The position numbers were made by a program, and so were the translations under genes. DNA of 64,000 bases from Micromonospora rubida (GTDB taxonomy: Bacteria; Actinomycetota; Actinomycetes; Mycobacteriales; Micromonosporaceae): NCBI RefSeq assembly GCF_009908295.1, contig NZ_JAAALO010000005.1, positions 293,067-357,066 on the forward strand. The letters are read 5' to 3'. Of the stretch, positions 37,967-46,668 are shown piece by piece; the stretch's first letter is position 1; every line of letters starts with the position of its first letter. A model generated the notes under the pieces. The model saw only the letters and a list, made by a program, of their open reading frames with translations, ran no database searches and was not told the DNA's origin.

Positions 37967-39840
37967 GACTCACCGTGGCGCAGGCGACCATCCGCTTCCT
38001 CGCCAACCAGTACAGCGAGCGTGACGGGCGACGGCACAGGCTGATCGCCGGCTGTTTCGGAATCTTCGGCCACGGCAACGTCGCCGGGCTCGGCCAGGCG
38101 CTGCGCCAGGCCGAGTTGGACGGCGACCCGGGGATGACCTACTACCAGTGCCGCAACGAGCAGGCGATGGTCCACACCGCGGTCGGCTACGCCCGGATGA
38201 CCGCCCGGATGTCGACGTTCGCCTGCACCACCTCGATCGGGCCGGGCGCCACCAACCTCGTCACGGGCGCCGCCCTGGCCACCGTCAACCGGCTGCCGGT
38301 CCTGCTGCTGCCCGGGGACATCTTCGCCACCCGGGTGGCCAGTCCGGTCCTTCAGGAGTTGGAGGATTCCCGCTCCTACGACGTGTCGGTCAACGACACG
38401 CTGCGGCCGGTGTCGCGGTTCTGGGACCGCATCAACCGCCCCGAACAGCTGCCGGCGGCGCTGCTCGCCGCGATGCGGGTGCTCACCGACCCGGCCGAGA
38501 CCGGAGCGGTCACGCTGGCCATGCCGCAGGACGTGCAGGCCGAGGCGTACGACTGGCCGGACGAGCTGTTCACCGAGCGGACCTGGCACGTGCCGCGCCC
38601 GGTGCCCGAGCCGGCCGCGCTGGGCCGAGCGGCGCAGGCCCTGCTTGCGGCCCGCCGCCCGCTCATCGTCGCCGGCGGCGGCGTGACCTACAGCGACGCC
38701 AACGACGAGCTCGCCTCCTTCGCCCGACGCACCGGCATCCCCGTGGCGGAGACCCAGGCCGGCCGGGGCGCGCTGCCCCACGACCATCCGTGCGCGGTCG
38801 GCCCGATCGGCGTGACCGGATCCACGGCCGCCAACGCCCTCGCCGCCGAGGCCGACGTGGTGCTGGGCATCGGCACCCGCTACGCGGACTTCACCACCGC
38901 CTCGCGGTCGTTGTTCGCCGAGCCGTCGGTGCGGTTCGTCAACCTCAACGTGGCCGCCTTCGACGCGGCGAAGCTCGGCGCGGTCAGCCTGGTCGCGGAC
39001 GCGCGGGAAGGGCTGCGGGCCCTCGACGCGGCGCTGCCGCGCTGGCAGGTGAGCGAGGAGCGCAGAAAGCTGGCCGTGACCCTGACCCGCCGGTGGGACG
39101 ACGCCGTCGACGAGGCCCGCCGCCCCGGGCCCGGCCCCCTCACCCAGAGCCAGCTCATCGGGGCGGTGAACGACGCCGCCCGCCCGGCCGACGTGGTCGT
39201 CTGCGCGGCCGGTTCCATGCCCGGCGACCTGCACAAGCTGTGGCGGCCGGCGAGCCCTCGGCAGTATCACGTCGAGTACGGCTACTCCTGCATGGGCTAC
39301 GAGATCGCCGGCGGCCTGGGCGTGAAGCTGGCCCAGCCGGACGCCGAGGTGTTCGTCCTCGTCGGGGACGGCTCCTACCTGATGATGGCGCAGGAGTTGG
39401 TCACCGCCGTGGCGGAGGGGCTCAAGCTGGTGGTGGTCCTGGTCGACAACGGCGGGTACGCCTCCATCGGGGCGCTGTCCGAGCAGGTGGGCGGTGCCCG
39501 GTTCGGCACCGTCTACCGATACCGCGACCCGGCCTCCGGCCGCTTCGACGGCCAGCCGCTGCCAGTCGACCTGGCCGCGAACGCGGCAAGTCTGGGCGCC
39601 GACGTCCTGACCGCGGACACCCTCGACGAGGTCCGCGCGGCGCTGGTGAAGGCGCGGGCCGCCGCCACCACCACGGTGGTGCACGTCCGCACCGAGCTCG
39701 GCGGACCGGGGAGCCCGGCCAACGACACGTGGTGGGACGTACCGGTGGCTGCGGTGTCGACCACGCCGGACGGCCCGCCGGCCAGGCAGCGGTATGTGGA
39801 GCGCAAAGCGACGCAGCGCGGTCACTGGTCAGGTCTGTGA
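37963..39840 (+). CDS. iolD: 3D-(3,5/4)-trihydroxycyclohexane-1,2-dione hydrolase (ThDP enzyme)
   Basis: 625 residues, the full ThDP-enzyme length. The conserved Glu that activates thiamine diphosphate is in YQCRNEQAMVHTAVGYARM; the ThDP-binding motif is GDGSYLMMAQELVTAV with NGGYASIGALSEQVGG. It hydrolyses the cyclic dione from IolE to 5-deoxy-glucuronate, opening the ring. It sits between iolB and the PiT transporter, both joined by 4-base overlaps. Confidence 0.95.
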   Translation: MRLTVAQATIRFLANQYSERDGRRHRLIAGCFGIFGHGNVAGLGQALRQAELDGDPGMTYYQCRNEQAMVHTAVGYARMTARMSTFACTTSIGPGATNLVTGAALATVNRLPVLLLPGDIFATRVASPVLQELEDSRSYDVSVNDTLRPVSRFWDRINRPEQLPAALLAAMRVLTDPAETGAVTLAMPQDVQAEAYDWPDELFTERTWHVPRPVPEPAALGRAAQALLAARRPLIVAGGGVTYSDANDELASFARRTGIPVAETQAGRGALPHDHPCAVGPIGVTGSTAANALAAEADVVLGIGTRYADFTTASRSLFAEPSVRFVNLNVAAFDAAKLGAVSLVADAREGLRALDAALPRWQVSEERRKLAVTLTRRWDDAVDEARRPGPGPLTQSQLIGAVNDAARPADVVVCAAGSMPGDLHKLWRPASPRQYHVEYGYSCMGYEIAGGLGVKLAQPDAEVFVLVGDGSYLMMAQELVTAVAEGLKLVVVLVDNGGYASIGALSEQVGGARFGTVYRYRDPASGRFDGQPLPVDLAANAASLGADVLTADTLDEVRAALVKARAAATTTVVHVRTELGGPGSPANDTWWDVPVAAVSTTPDGPPARQRYVERKATQRGHWSGL

Positions 39841-40796
39841 GCGTCGTGCTGTCCGTGCTCGCCGCCGTGTTCGTCTTCGTCTGCGGCGCCAACGACGGCG
39901 GTGCGTTGCTCGCCCTCGCCCTACGCCACCGCGAGGTCGCCGGCATCGCCATGCTCGGGCTGCTACTCGCCGCCATCGTCGCCGGTCCCCGCCTCTTCGG
40001 ACTGGGTGTGGCGCACGCGTTCACCGGCCGGCTGGTCGCCTCCGGCGATCGCGGCGGGCAGCCGATCGTCGTGATCGGCGTGGCGGCGGCGGTCGCACTG
40101 GTCCTGGTGCTGACGTGGCGGGGGGTACCGACGAGCGTGACCCTGGCGATCATCGGTGGGTTGGCGGGCGCCGGGCTCGGGCTCGGGCTCATGCCGTCGT
40201 GGACCACTCTGGCGACGATGCTCGGCATCGGCGCGGCCGCGCCCCTCGTCGGTGGGCTGCTGGGCTATCTGCTCGGCGTGCTGGCCCTGCGGGTCCCGAC
40301 CACCGGTCGGGCATCGGCCACGGTCCGACTGGCGCACGTCGGCGCGTTCGGCTGCCAGTGTCTGGCCTACGCGGCCAACGACGGGCAGAAGATGTTCGCG
40401 GTCGCCGCGGTCGCCGTCGCCGCCGTCCACGGCTCGGCCGAACTGTCGCTGCCGGTGTTGTCCGCCGTGGCGGCGCTGTTCGCGGCGGGGGCGCTGACGA
40501 GCCTGCGGCGGATGTCGCGCGGTGCCACGTTCAGCCTGTCCCCGCCACGTCCGTGGCAGATCGTCTCGGCCGAGATCGCCTCGTCCGCGGCGGTGTTCGG
40601 CACCGCCGGGCTGGGGGTGCCGGTCAGCATGACCCAGTCCGTGGCGGCCGGCCTGGTCGGCGTCGGCGCCAGCCAGGGCGCACGGCGGGTGCGCTGGCAG
40701 TACGCCGTGCCGATCCTGATCTCGTGGCTGGTGACCCTGCCGGCCAGTTTCGGCATGGCGGCGGTGGCGGGGCTGGCCGTGCGAGGGCTCCGGTGA
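39837..40796 (+). CDS. PiT-family phosphate transporter
   Basis: 319 residues, about nine to ten membrane segments. GTG start overlaps the iolD stop by GTGA. The two inverted PiT signatures are recognisable: VCGANDGGALLALALRHREV at the N-terminus and LAYAANDGQKMFAVAAVAV in the second half. These Asn-Asp pairs bind phosphate and cation; the first copy lacks the usual NA after ANDxx. PiT proteins carry metal-phosphate or phosphate with H+ or Na+ and can work in either direction. Placement in an inositol operon, unlike the usual lone pit gene, suggests it disposes of or takes in phosphate linked to inositol-phosphate use. Confidence 0.85.
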   Translation: MSVVLSVLAAVFVFVCGANDGGALLALALRHREVAGIAMLGLLLAAIVAGPRLFGLGVAHAFTGRLVASGDRGGQPIVVIGVAAAVALVLVLTWRGVPTSVTLAIIGGLAGAGLGLGLMPSWTTLATMLGIGAAAPLVGGLLGYLLGVLALRVPTTGRASATVRLAHVGAFGCQCLAYAANDGQKMFAVAAVAVAAVHGSAELSLPVLSAVAALFAAGALTSLRRMSRGATFSLSPPRPWQIVSAEIASSAAVFGTAGLGVPVSMTQSVAAGLVGVGASQGARRVRWQYAVPILISWLVTLPASFGMAAVAGLAVRGLR

Positions 40797-41446
40797 CCGG
40801 CCGTCGGCTGCGCCGGGTCTGGCGGATCGTGGACGACCTCGCCGGCCGCTCCCACCACCGGGTCGTCGGCATCCTGTTGCGCCAGCTCGAGCAGAACCAG
40901 GAGGCGGTGGACCTGGCCATCGACGTGGTCACCAGGGCCGTGCCGTCGGCCACGGGCCGGGCCCGGATGGGCGACATCGAACACGCCGGCGACGACCACC
41001 GGCGGCAACTCGTCGTCGAGCTCGCCGCCTCGCTCACCACACCGATCGACCGCGAGGACCTGTTCCGGCTCTCCCGGTCGATCGACGACGTGCTGGACAA
41101 CCTACGGGACTTCGTACGGGAGAACGATCTCTTCGGCGCGCCCACCGTGGACGCTGCCGTGCCGGCGCTCATCGCCGTACGGGAAGGGCTCGCGCTGCTG
41201 CGCCGCGCCCTTGCGCAGCTGGTCGACCATCCGACCGACGTCGCCGACCTCGTGCTGGCCGTGCGGAAGCGGGCCGGCGTCGTGCGTCGCGTGTACCAGG
41301 AGGCGCTCGGGCGGCTGCTGGCCGGCGACGTGACCTCCGAGATGCTGCGGCAGCGTGAGCTGCTGCGTCGCATCGACGTCGTCGGCCTTCGGCTGGCCGA
41401 GTGCTGCGACGCGCTGGCCGACGCGATGCTGAAGCGAATCGTCTGA
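40793..41446 (+). CDS. DUF47/PhoU-like accessory protein of PiT
   Basis: 217 residues, all-helical, starting with GTG in a 4-base overlap with the PiT gene. Conserved DUF47 features are IEHAGDDHRRQLVVEL near the N-terminus, DREDLFRLSRSIDDVLDNLRDF (the E/DxxxD metal motif; shown shortened as FRLSRSIDDVLDNL) and RRIDVVGLRLAECCDALAD at the C-terminus. DUF47 proteins resemble PhoU and control PiT activity. Last gene of the first operon; the next promoter starts 15 bases later. Confidence 0.85.
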   Translation: MTGRRLRRVWRIVDDLAGRSHHRVVGILLRQLEQNQEAVDLAIDVVTRAVPSATGRARMGDIEHAGDDHRRQLVVELAASLTTPIDREDLFRLSRSIDDVLDNLRDFVRENDLFGAPTVDAAVPALIAVREGLALLRRALAQLVDHPTDVADLVLAVRKRAGVVRRVYQEALGRLLAGDVTSEMLRQRELLRRIDVVGLRLAECCDALADAMLKRIV

Positions 41447-41461
41447 AGGGCTGATGTACAT

Positions 41462-41494
41462 ATGTCTTGACAAAGATTGCCGCCGTATTACGCT
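41462..41494 (+). promoter_or_regulatory. Promoter with GntR-type operator for the transporter operon
   Basis: ATGTCTTGACAAAG (41462-41475) nearly repeats ATGTCCTGACAAAG of the iol promoter. TTGACA (41467-41472) is a perfect -35 inside it; TACGCT (41489-41494) is the -10, 16 bases on. The operator would cover the -35, as at the iol promoter. Confidence 0.65.
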
Positions 41495-41587
41495 CAGACC
41501 ACTCCGCGGATGCGATACGCCTTCACCACATCCGACGGACGAGTTGGCTCTCACCCGCATGCTCCGCCACCGAGGAGGTTCGCGCAC

Positions 41588-42778
41588 GTGGACAGCCGCC
41601 GTATAACGATCCCGATCCGTCCCACCCGTCGCCTTGCCGCTGCCGCAGTCGGCATCGCCGCGCTCGTCGCAGCCGCCGCCTGCGCCCCGTCCAGCGGGAG
41701 TGAACAGCCCGGCGCACTCCCGTCCGCCTCCGTCGACGCCTCCTTCGACCTCGACGCCCTCGTCGCGGCCGCGAAGAAGGAGGGCAGCGTCCTCGTCTAC
41801 GACTCGACCGGCGACATCAAGAAGGTCGCCGAGGCATTCACCGCCAAGTACGGCATCAAGGCCGAGGGGGTGAAGTCCGACACCCAGAAGACCGCCGAAA
41901 AGCTCGTCCGGGAGAAGGAGGCCGGCAACGTCGCCGTCGACCTCACCCTCTTCTCCGACGGCCCGTTGCTGGCCGGCGAGCTGCTGCCCCGCCAGGTCGT
42001 CTACACGTGGTTGCCGCCGGATCTGCTCAAGGACGTCCCGGAGACCAACCGCAACCCACTGCTGGTGCTGTCGAAGGCCAACGTCTGGGTGTACAACCCG
42101 AAGATCTACCCGAACGGCTGCCCGGTGAAGAACGCCTGGGAGCTCACCGAGGACAGCTGGCGCGGCAAGGTGCTGCTACAGGATCCGCTGGGCAAGGCGA
42201 CCATCGTGCAGTGGCTCAGCCAGACCGCCGGCCACGGCGCCGCGCCGCTCGCCGACGCCTACCAGCGGCACACCGGCAAGGCCCTGCAGACGACCGAGAA
42301 GAACGCCGGCTGGGAGTGGGTCAAGAAGCTGGCGAAGAACAAGCCGATCATCAACAGCGAGGACGAGAACATCGCCGCCGCCGTCGCCGCGCCGCAGCAG
42401 ACCGAGGGACGCATCGGCCTGGTGTCGATCGCGAAGTTCCGCGACGTCGAGGGCAAGGGCTACCAGATGGCCGTCTGCGAGGGCCTGAGCCCCTGGGTCG
42501 GGTTCTCCTACTCCAAGTACGTCGCGATCGCCACCGGGACGAAGCACCCCAACGCCGCCAAGCTGTTCGTCCACTTCGTCATGACGCAGGAGGGCATCAA
42601 GCACGAGATGGAGGAGGGCGGCGTCTCGGGCAGCACCGCCGTGCCGCCCAGCGACGGCAACCCGAAGGGCCTCACCGACTGGGGCACCCAGTTGTTCGCC
42701 ATGGACCCCAAGGGCCTGCTCGACGACTACCAGAACACCCAGACCGTCCAGGACTTCTGGCGCGTGCAGCACAACTGA
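41588..42778 (+). CDS. ABC transporter substrate-binding lipoprotein (iron/organophosphate class)
   Basis: 396 residues. GTG chosen for its GAGGAGG site nine bases upstream and because the signal peptide follows directly. Lipoprotein signal: AAVGIAALVAAAACAPSSG. The mature protein is the extracellular binding protein type 1 fold used for ferric iron, 2-aminoethylphosphonate and hexose phosphates (AfuA/PhnS class): KKEGSVLVYDSTGDIKKVAEAF, DLTLFSDGPLLAGEL, SKANVWVYNPK. Motifs cannot tell iron from organophosphate, but the downstream phosphatases and inositol genes favour a phosphorylated inositol or glycerophosphoinositol. First gene of the second operon. Confidence 0.88.
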   Translation: MDSRRITIPIRPTRRLAAAAVGIAALVAAAACAPSSGSEQPGALPSASVDASFDLDALVAAAKKEGSVLVYDSTGDIKKVAEAFTAKYGIKAEGVKSDTQKTAEKLVREKEAGNVAVDLTLFSDGPLLAGELLPRQVVYTWLPPDLLKDVPETNRNPLLVLSKANVWVYNPKIYPNGCPVKNAWELTEDSWRGKVLLQDPLGKATIVQWLSQTAGHGAAPLADAYQRHTGKALQTTEKNAGWEWVKKLAKNKPIINSEDENIAAAVAAPQQTEGRIGLVSIAKFRDVEGKGYQMAVCEGLSPWVGFSYSKYVAIATGTKHPNAAKLFVHFVMTQEGIKHEMEEGGVSGSTAVPPSDGNPKGLTDWGTQLFAMDPKGLLDDYQNTQTVQDFWRVQHN

Positions 42779-42785
42779 TCCGGCG

Positions 42786-42819
42786 GGTGCTCACCGAGTC
42801 ACCACGATCGGTGGGCACC
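42786..42819. terminator. Hairpin between binding protein and permease
   Basis: Arms GGTGCTCACCGA and TCGGTGGGCACC pair over 12 positions with one G-T pair, around a 10-base loop, eight bases after the SBP stop. It resembles the hairpin at 22973 in the sugar importer and likely trims or stabilises the SBP message. Confidence 0.55.
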
Positions 42820-42851
42820 ATGGCTCTGCTTGAAGGGACAAGACACTCAAG

Positions 42852-44705
42852 ATGGCAGTCATCGACCGTCCGGCACCGCCAGCGCCGCCGCCGCCCACGC
42901 AGACGCCGGCCAGCCGTTGGGGCCGGATACGGTACCGGGCACGAGTCCTGCTCGCCGAGCCGACCACGCTCATCGGCATCGCCCTCGTGCTCATCTTCGG
43001 TTACCTGGTCATCGCGCCTCTGGTGGCCATCGTGTCGGATGCGGCACGCGTGCAGTTCGGCGACGACAGCCGGGCCGGGGCGCCGGCCGGATCGCTCACG
43101 GGTTACTACCTGTGGCGGGTGTTCCGGTCACCGATCAGCGCCAGCCTGTTCTGGGAGCCGCTGTCACACACCGTGGTCGTCGGGCTCGGCGTGGTCGTGT
43201 TCGCCGTGGTGCTCGGCGGTTCGATGGCGTGGCTGGTGACCCGGACCAACGTGCCGGGCCGCAAGTTCCTCGCCGGCGCCCTCGTCGTTCCGTACATGCT
43301 GCCGTCGTGGACGTTCGCCCTGGCCTGGCTGACCCTGTTCAAGAACAACCGGTCCGGCGGGACCCCGGGCTTCCTGGAGACCTGGGGTGTCCAGACCCCC
43401 GACTGGCTCGCGTACGGCGCCGTGCCGATCATCGTCACCCTCGGCCTGCACTACTACCCGTTCGTGTTCCTGCTGTTCGGCAACGCGCTGCGGCGGATCG
43501 ACTCGCAGTTGGAGGAGTCCGCGCGGGTGCTCGGCGCCAACCGGAGCCAGGGGATGCGTCACGTGGTCCTGCCGCTGCTGCTGCCCTCGCTCTCCTCCGC
43601 CGTGCTCCTCGTGCTCGGCCGGGTGCTGGGCACCTTCGGCACCCCGTACATCCTCGGTCTGCCCACCGACTACGCGATGTTGTCGACCAGCCTGTACCGC
43701 AGCATCCACACCCGGGCCCCCGGCGTGGCCGCCGTCATCGCCGCCGTCATCGTCCTGCTCGGGGTGCTCGTCGTGCTCATCGACATGCGCCTGGTTCGTG
43801 AACAGCGCCGGTTCGTCACCATCGGCGGCAAGGGCAGCATGGACCGGGCCACCGACCTGCGTCGCTGGCGGTGGCCCGCCTACGGCCTCGCCATGGCCGT
43901 CTTCGTCACCAGCGTCGTCGTGCCGCTCGTGACCCTCGCGCTGTCCACGGTGACCTACGCGCCAGGCGTGTTCCGGGCCGACAACTTCACGCTGAAGTTC
44001 TGGACCGCCGAGTCGATCCCGGAGGCGGTCGGCTTCCCGCACGGCCTGCTGCGCAGCGGCGACCTCTACGAGGCGATGTGGAACAGCCTGCGCATCGTCG
44101 GCATGGCGGCCCTGGTCTGCGGCCTCGTCGGGCTGATGGTCGGGTACGTGGTGGCCCGCTCGCCCAGCCGCCGGCTGTCCGGCACCCTGCGGCAGGTCTC
44201 GTTCCTGCCCTACCTGGTGCCGGGCATCGCCTTCGCCGCCGCCTACCTGACGCTGTTCGCCGTCCCGCGCGGCCCGATCCCGGCGCTCTACGGCACGACC
44301 CTCCTGCTGGTCGTGGTGATGGCGATCACCCACCTGCCGTACTCGTCGCGGTCCGGCATCTCCGCCATGATGCAACTGGGCCGCGAACCGGAGGAGGCGG
44401 CCCAGGTGGCCGGTGCCGGCTGGCTCACCCGGCTGCGCCGGATCGTGCTGCCCATCCAGAAGGGCGCGCTGACCACCGGCGTGTTGCTGCCGTTCATCTC
44501 CGGGCTCAAAGAGCTGTCGATCGTCATCATGCTCACGACCGCGAGCACGCCCCTGTTGACCACCCTGTCGATCAACCTGGTCGACTTCGGGTATCGGCAG
44601 CAGGCCAACGCGGCGGTACTCATCATCGCCGCCCTCTCGTTCACCGTCACCTACCTGGCCCAGCGGGCCACCAGAAGCAACCTCGCCACGGGCCTGGGAG
44701 GCTGA
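42852..44705 (+). CDS. Fused double ABC permease (FbpB/PhnU-V type)
   Basis: 617 residues with about 12 membrane segments in two homologous halves, each carrying an EAA loop: QLEESARVLGANRSQGMRHV in the first and EEAAQVAGAGWLTRLRRIVLP in the second. This single-chain double permease is typical of iron and organophosphate importers with type 1 SBPs, unlike CUT1 sugar systems with two separate permeases. It takes substrate from the lipoprotein at 41588 and is driven by the ATPase at 44708, which starts two bases after its stop. Confidence 0.92.
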   Translation: MAVIDRPAPPAPPPPTQTPASRWGRIRYRARVLLAEPTTLIGIALVLIFGYLVIAPLVAIVSDAARVQFGDDSRAGAPAGSLTGYYLWRVFRSPISASLFWEPLSHTVVVGLGVVVFAVVLGGSMAWLVTRTNVPGRKFLAGALVVPYMLPSWTFALAWLTLFKNNRSGGTPGFLETWGVQTPDWLAYGAVPIIVTLGLHYYPFVFLLFGNALRRIDSQLEESARVLGANRSQGMRHVVLPLLLPSLSSAVLLVLGRVLGTFGTPYILGLPTDYAMLSTSLYRSIHTRAPGVAAVIAAVIVLLGVLVVLIDMRLVREQRRFVTIGGKGSMDRATDLRRWRWPAYGLAMAVFVTSVVVPLVTLALSTVTYAPGVFRADNFTLKFWTAESIPEAVGFPHGLLRSGDLYEAMWNSLRIVGMAALVCGLVGLMVGYVVARSPSRRLSGTLRQVSFLPYLVPGIAFAAAYLTLFAVPRGPIPALYGTTLLLVVVMAITHLPYSSRSGISAMMQLGREPEEAAQVAGAGWLTRLRRIVLPIQKGALTTGVLLPFISGLKELSIVIMLTTASTPLLTTLSINLVDFGYRQQANAAVLIIAALSFTVTYLAQRATRSNLATGLGG

Positions 44706-44707
44706 AC

Positions 44708-45883
44708 ATGCCGAACATCGAACTCATCGGCGTCGACAAGAGCTACGTCGCCGGCCAGTACGCGGTGCGTGACCTGCACCTGACCATCCCCGACGGCGGC
44801 TTCATGTGCCTGCTCGGCCCGTCCGGCTGTGGCAAGACCACGACCCTGCGGATGATCGCCGGCCTCGAGCAGCCCACCAGGGGCGACATCCGGGTCGGCT
44901 CACGGCTGCTGGACTCCGTGGGGCAGGGCCTCTTCGTGCCGCCCGAGAAGCGGGGCATGGGGCTGGTGTTCCAGAGCTACGCGCTGTGGCCGCACATGAC
45001 GGTCACCCGCAACGTCGAGTTCGGGCTGATGATGCGGAAGACACCCACGGCGCAACGAGCGCAGCGCGCCGCCGAGGCCATGGAGATGCTGCACATCGCC
45101 GACTACGCGGCCCGCTACCCCTCGCAGTTGTCCGGCGGGCAGCAGCAGCGGGTCGCACTGGCCCGGATGCTCGCGGTCGACCCGGAGGTCATGCTGCTCG
45201 ACGAGCCGCTGTCGAACCTCGACGCGAGGCTCCGCCTCGAGATGCGCGCCGAGATCAAGCGAATCCACCAGCGCTCGCACGCCACCGTCGTACTGGTCAC
45301 CCACGACCAGCTGGAGGCGATGACGATGGCCACCCACGTCACCGTCATGAACGAGGGAGTCGTCGAGCAGACCGGCACGCCGATGGAGGTCTACGAGCGG
45401 CCGGCAAGCGTGTTCGTGGCTCAGTTCGTCGGCAGCCCACCGATGAACACCATGCCGTTCGGGTCGGCCGACGTGGCCGGTCCCGGCGCCACCGTGGCGG
45501 ACTACGTGGCCGCCCGGGTCGGCCGCCCGCCCACCGACGGAACGGGCGGCGTCCGGCCCGAGGCACTCCACATCGCGTACGCCGACGCCGACGTTCCCGA
45601 CGGCGTCTGGCGGGCGCCGGCCGTGGTCGACACGGTCCTGCCCACCGGCTCCGCCTGGACCGTGCAACTGCGGTGCCACGGCGAGCCGCTGTACGTCCAG
45701 TCCTACCGGAAGATCGAGACGACGCCGGGCGCCGAGGTGACCCTCTGGGCCGCCGCTTCCGACCTGCACGTGTTCGATGCCGACGGCCGCCGGATGACCG
45801 GCTGGGACCAGTTCCTGCGCGAACAGCGGTCCGGGCAGCGTCCCGCCGCCGGGCCGGCCGTCGCCTCCGGGTCGGGCCGGTGA
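44708..45883 (+). CDS. ABC transporter ATPase (iron/organophosphate importer)
   Basis: 391 residues. Walker A GPSGCGKTTTLRM, Q-loop VFQSYALWPHM, signature LSGGQQQRVALARML, Walker B VMLLDEPLSNLDAR and H-loop VTHDQLEAMTMA are all canonical. The C-terminal extension (about 245-391) is a TOBE-like regulatory domain, as in FbpC/PotA. It energises the permease at 42852. Its stop overlaps the next HAD gene by GTGA. Confidence 0.95.
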   Translation: MPNIELIGVDKSYVAGQYAVRDLHLTIPDGGFMCLLGPSGCGKTTTLRMIAGLEQPTRGDIRVGSRLLDSVGQGLFVPPEKRGMGLVFQSYALWPHMTVTRNVEFGLMMRKTPTAQRAQRAAEAMEMLHIADYAARYPSQLSGGQQQRVALARMLAVDPEVMLLDEPLSNLDARLRLEMRAEIKRIHQRSHATVVLVTHDQLEAMTMATHVTVMNEGVVEQTGTPMEVYERPASVFVAQFVGSPPMNTMPFGSADVAGPGATVADYVAARVGRPPTDGTGGVRPEALHIAYADADVPDGVWRAPAVVDTVLPTGSAWTVQLRCHGEPLYVQSYRKIETTPGAEVTLWAAASDLHVFDADGRRMTGWDQFLREQRSGQRPAAGPAVASGSGR

Positions 45884-46668
45884 TCGCCGCACGGCTGTCG
45901 CGGCCCCGCGCGCTGCTGCTGGACTTCGGTGGCGTCGTCGTGCAGTCCGAACGCCGGGACACCTGGATCACCGATCTCGCCACCGAGATCGTCACGATGC
46001 TCGGCGCGGCCGGCTGCACCGAGCTGACCATCGACGACGTGGTCCGCGACGTCCGGGCCGCCGCCGCCGCCGACTCCGCGTGGAAGAACGCGATGTCGCG
46101 GCTGTCCGCGCCCGCCGAGCTGACCTGGCGGATGTACTGGTCGGAGTTCGTCGCCGCCGACTGGCCCAATCAGGCGCGCGCGTTGGTGACCAGCCAGGCG
46201 TGGCTCCTGTGCCGACGCCAGGGTGAGCTGCGCTCGACGCGGGTCGCCCGCAACGGCATCGAGGATCTGCTCCGGGGCGCGCGGGAACGCGACATCCCGG
46301 TGGCGATCGTCAGCAACGCGATGTCGGGGATCGTGCACCGGGACTGGCTCGCCCAGGCCGGCCTCGACAAGGACCTGGCGCTCCAGCTGTACAGCGACGA
46401 GCTCGGCATCCGCAAACCCAACCCGGAGCTGATCCGCCTGGCGTGCCGCGCGCTCGCGGTCGCGCCGAGCGACGCGTGGTACGTCGGCGACAACTTCGAC
46501 CGCGATGTCGTCTGCGGCATCCGGGCCGGGGTCGGAGCGACCGTCCTGATGACCGCCCGTTCCACCCACGACCGGCCGTTCGTCGTCGCCCAGACGCCCG
46601 ACGCGGTCGTCGACGACCCGGCCGACCTGCTGCGGCTGCTCACCCGCACCGACGAAAGGCACTCATGA
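45880..46668 (+). CDS. HAD-superfamily hydrolase (IA type, DFGG variant)
   Basis: 262 residues from a GTG that overlaps the ATPase stop. Motif I is LLLDFGGVVVQSE: the nucleophile Asp is present, but the second Asp of DxD is Gly, a variant seen in DFGG-type HADs. Motif II VAIVSNAMSGIVH, motif III Lys in GIRKPNPELI and motif IV YVGDNFDRDVVCG are normal. Without the second Asp, classic phosphatase acid/base catalysis is less sure, so dehalogenase-like or weak phosphatase activity is possible. Context points to organophosphate processing. Confidence 0.85.
   Translation: MIAARLSRPRALLLDFGGVVVQSERRDTWITDLATEIVTMLGAAGCTELTIDDVVRDVRAAAAADSAWKNAMSRLSAPAELTWRMYWSEFVAADWPNQARALVTSQAWLLCRRQGELRSTRVARNGIEDLLRGARERDIPVAIVSNAMSGIVHRDWLAQAGLDKDLALQLYSDELGIRKPNPELIRLACRALAVAPSDAWYVGDNFDRDVVCGIRAGVGATVLMTARSTHDRPFVVAQTPDAVVDDPADLLRLLTRTDERHS

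Noticed and set aside
41588..45883. Calling the importer a ferric-iron transporter
   Set aside because: The fold class includes iron importers, but there is no iron box at its promoter; the promoter instead carries the iol-type operator and the operon continues into phosphatases.
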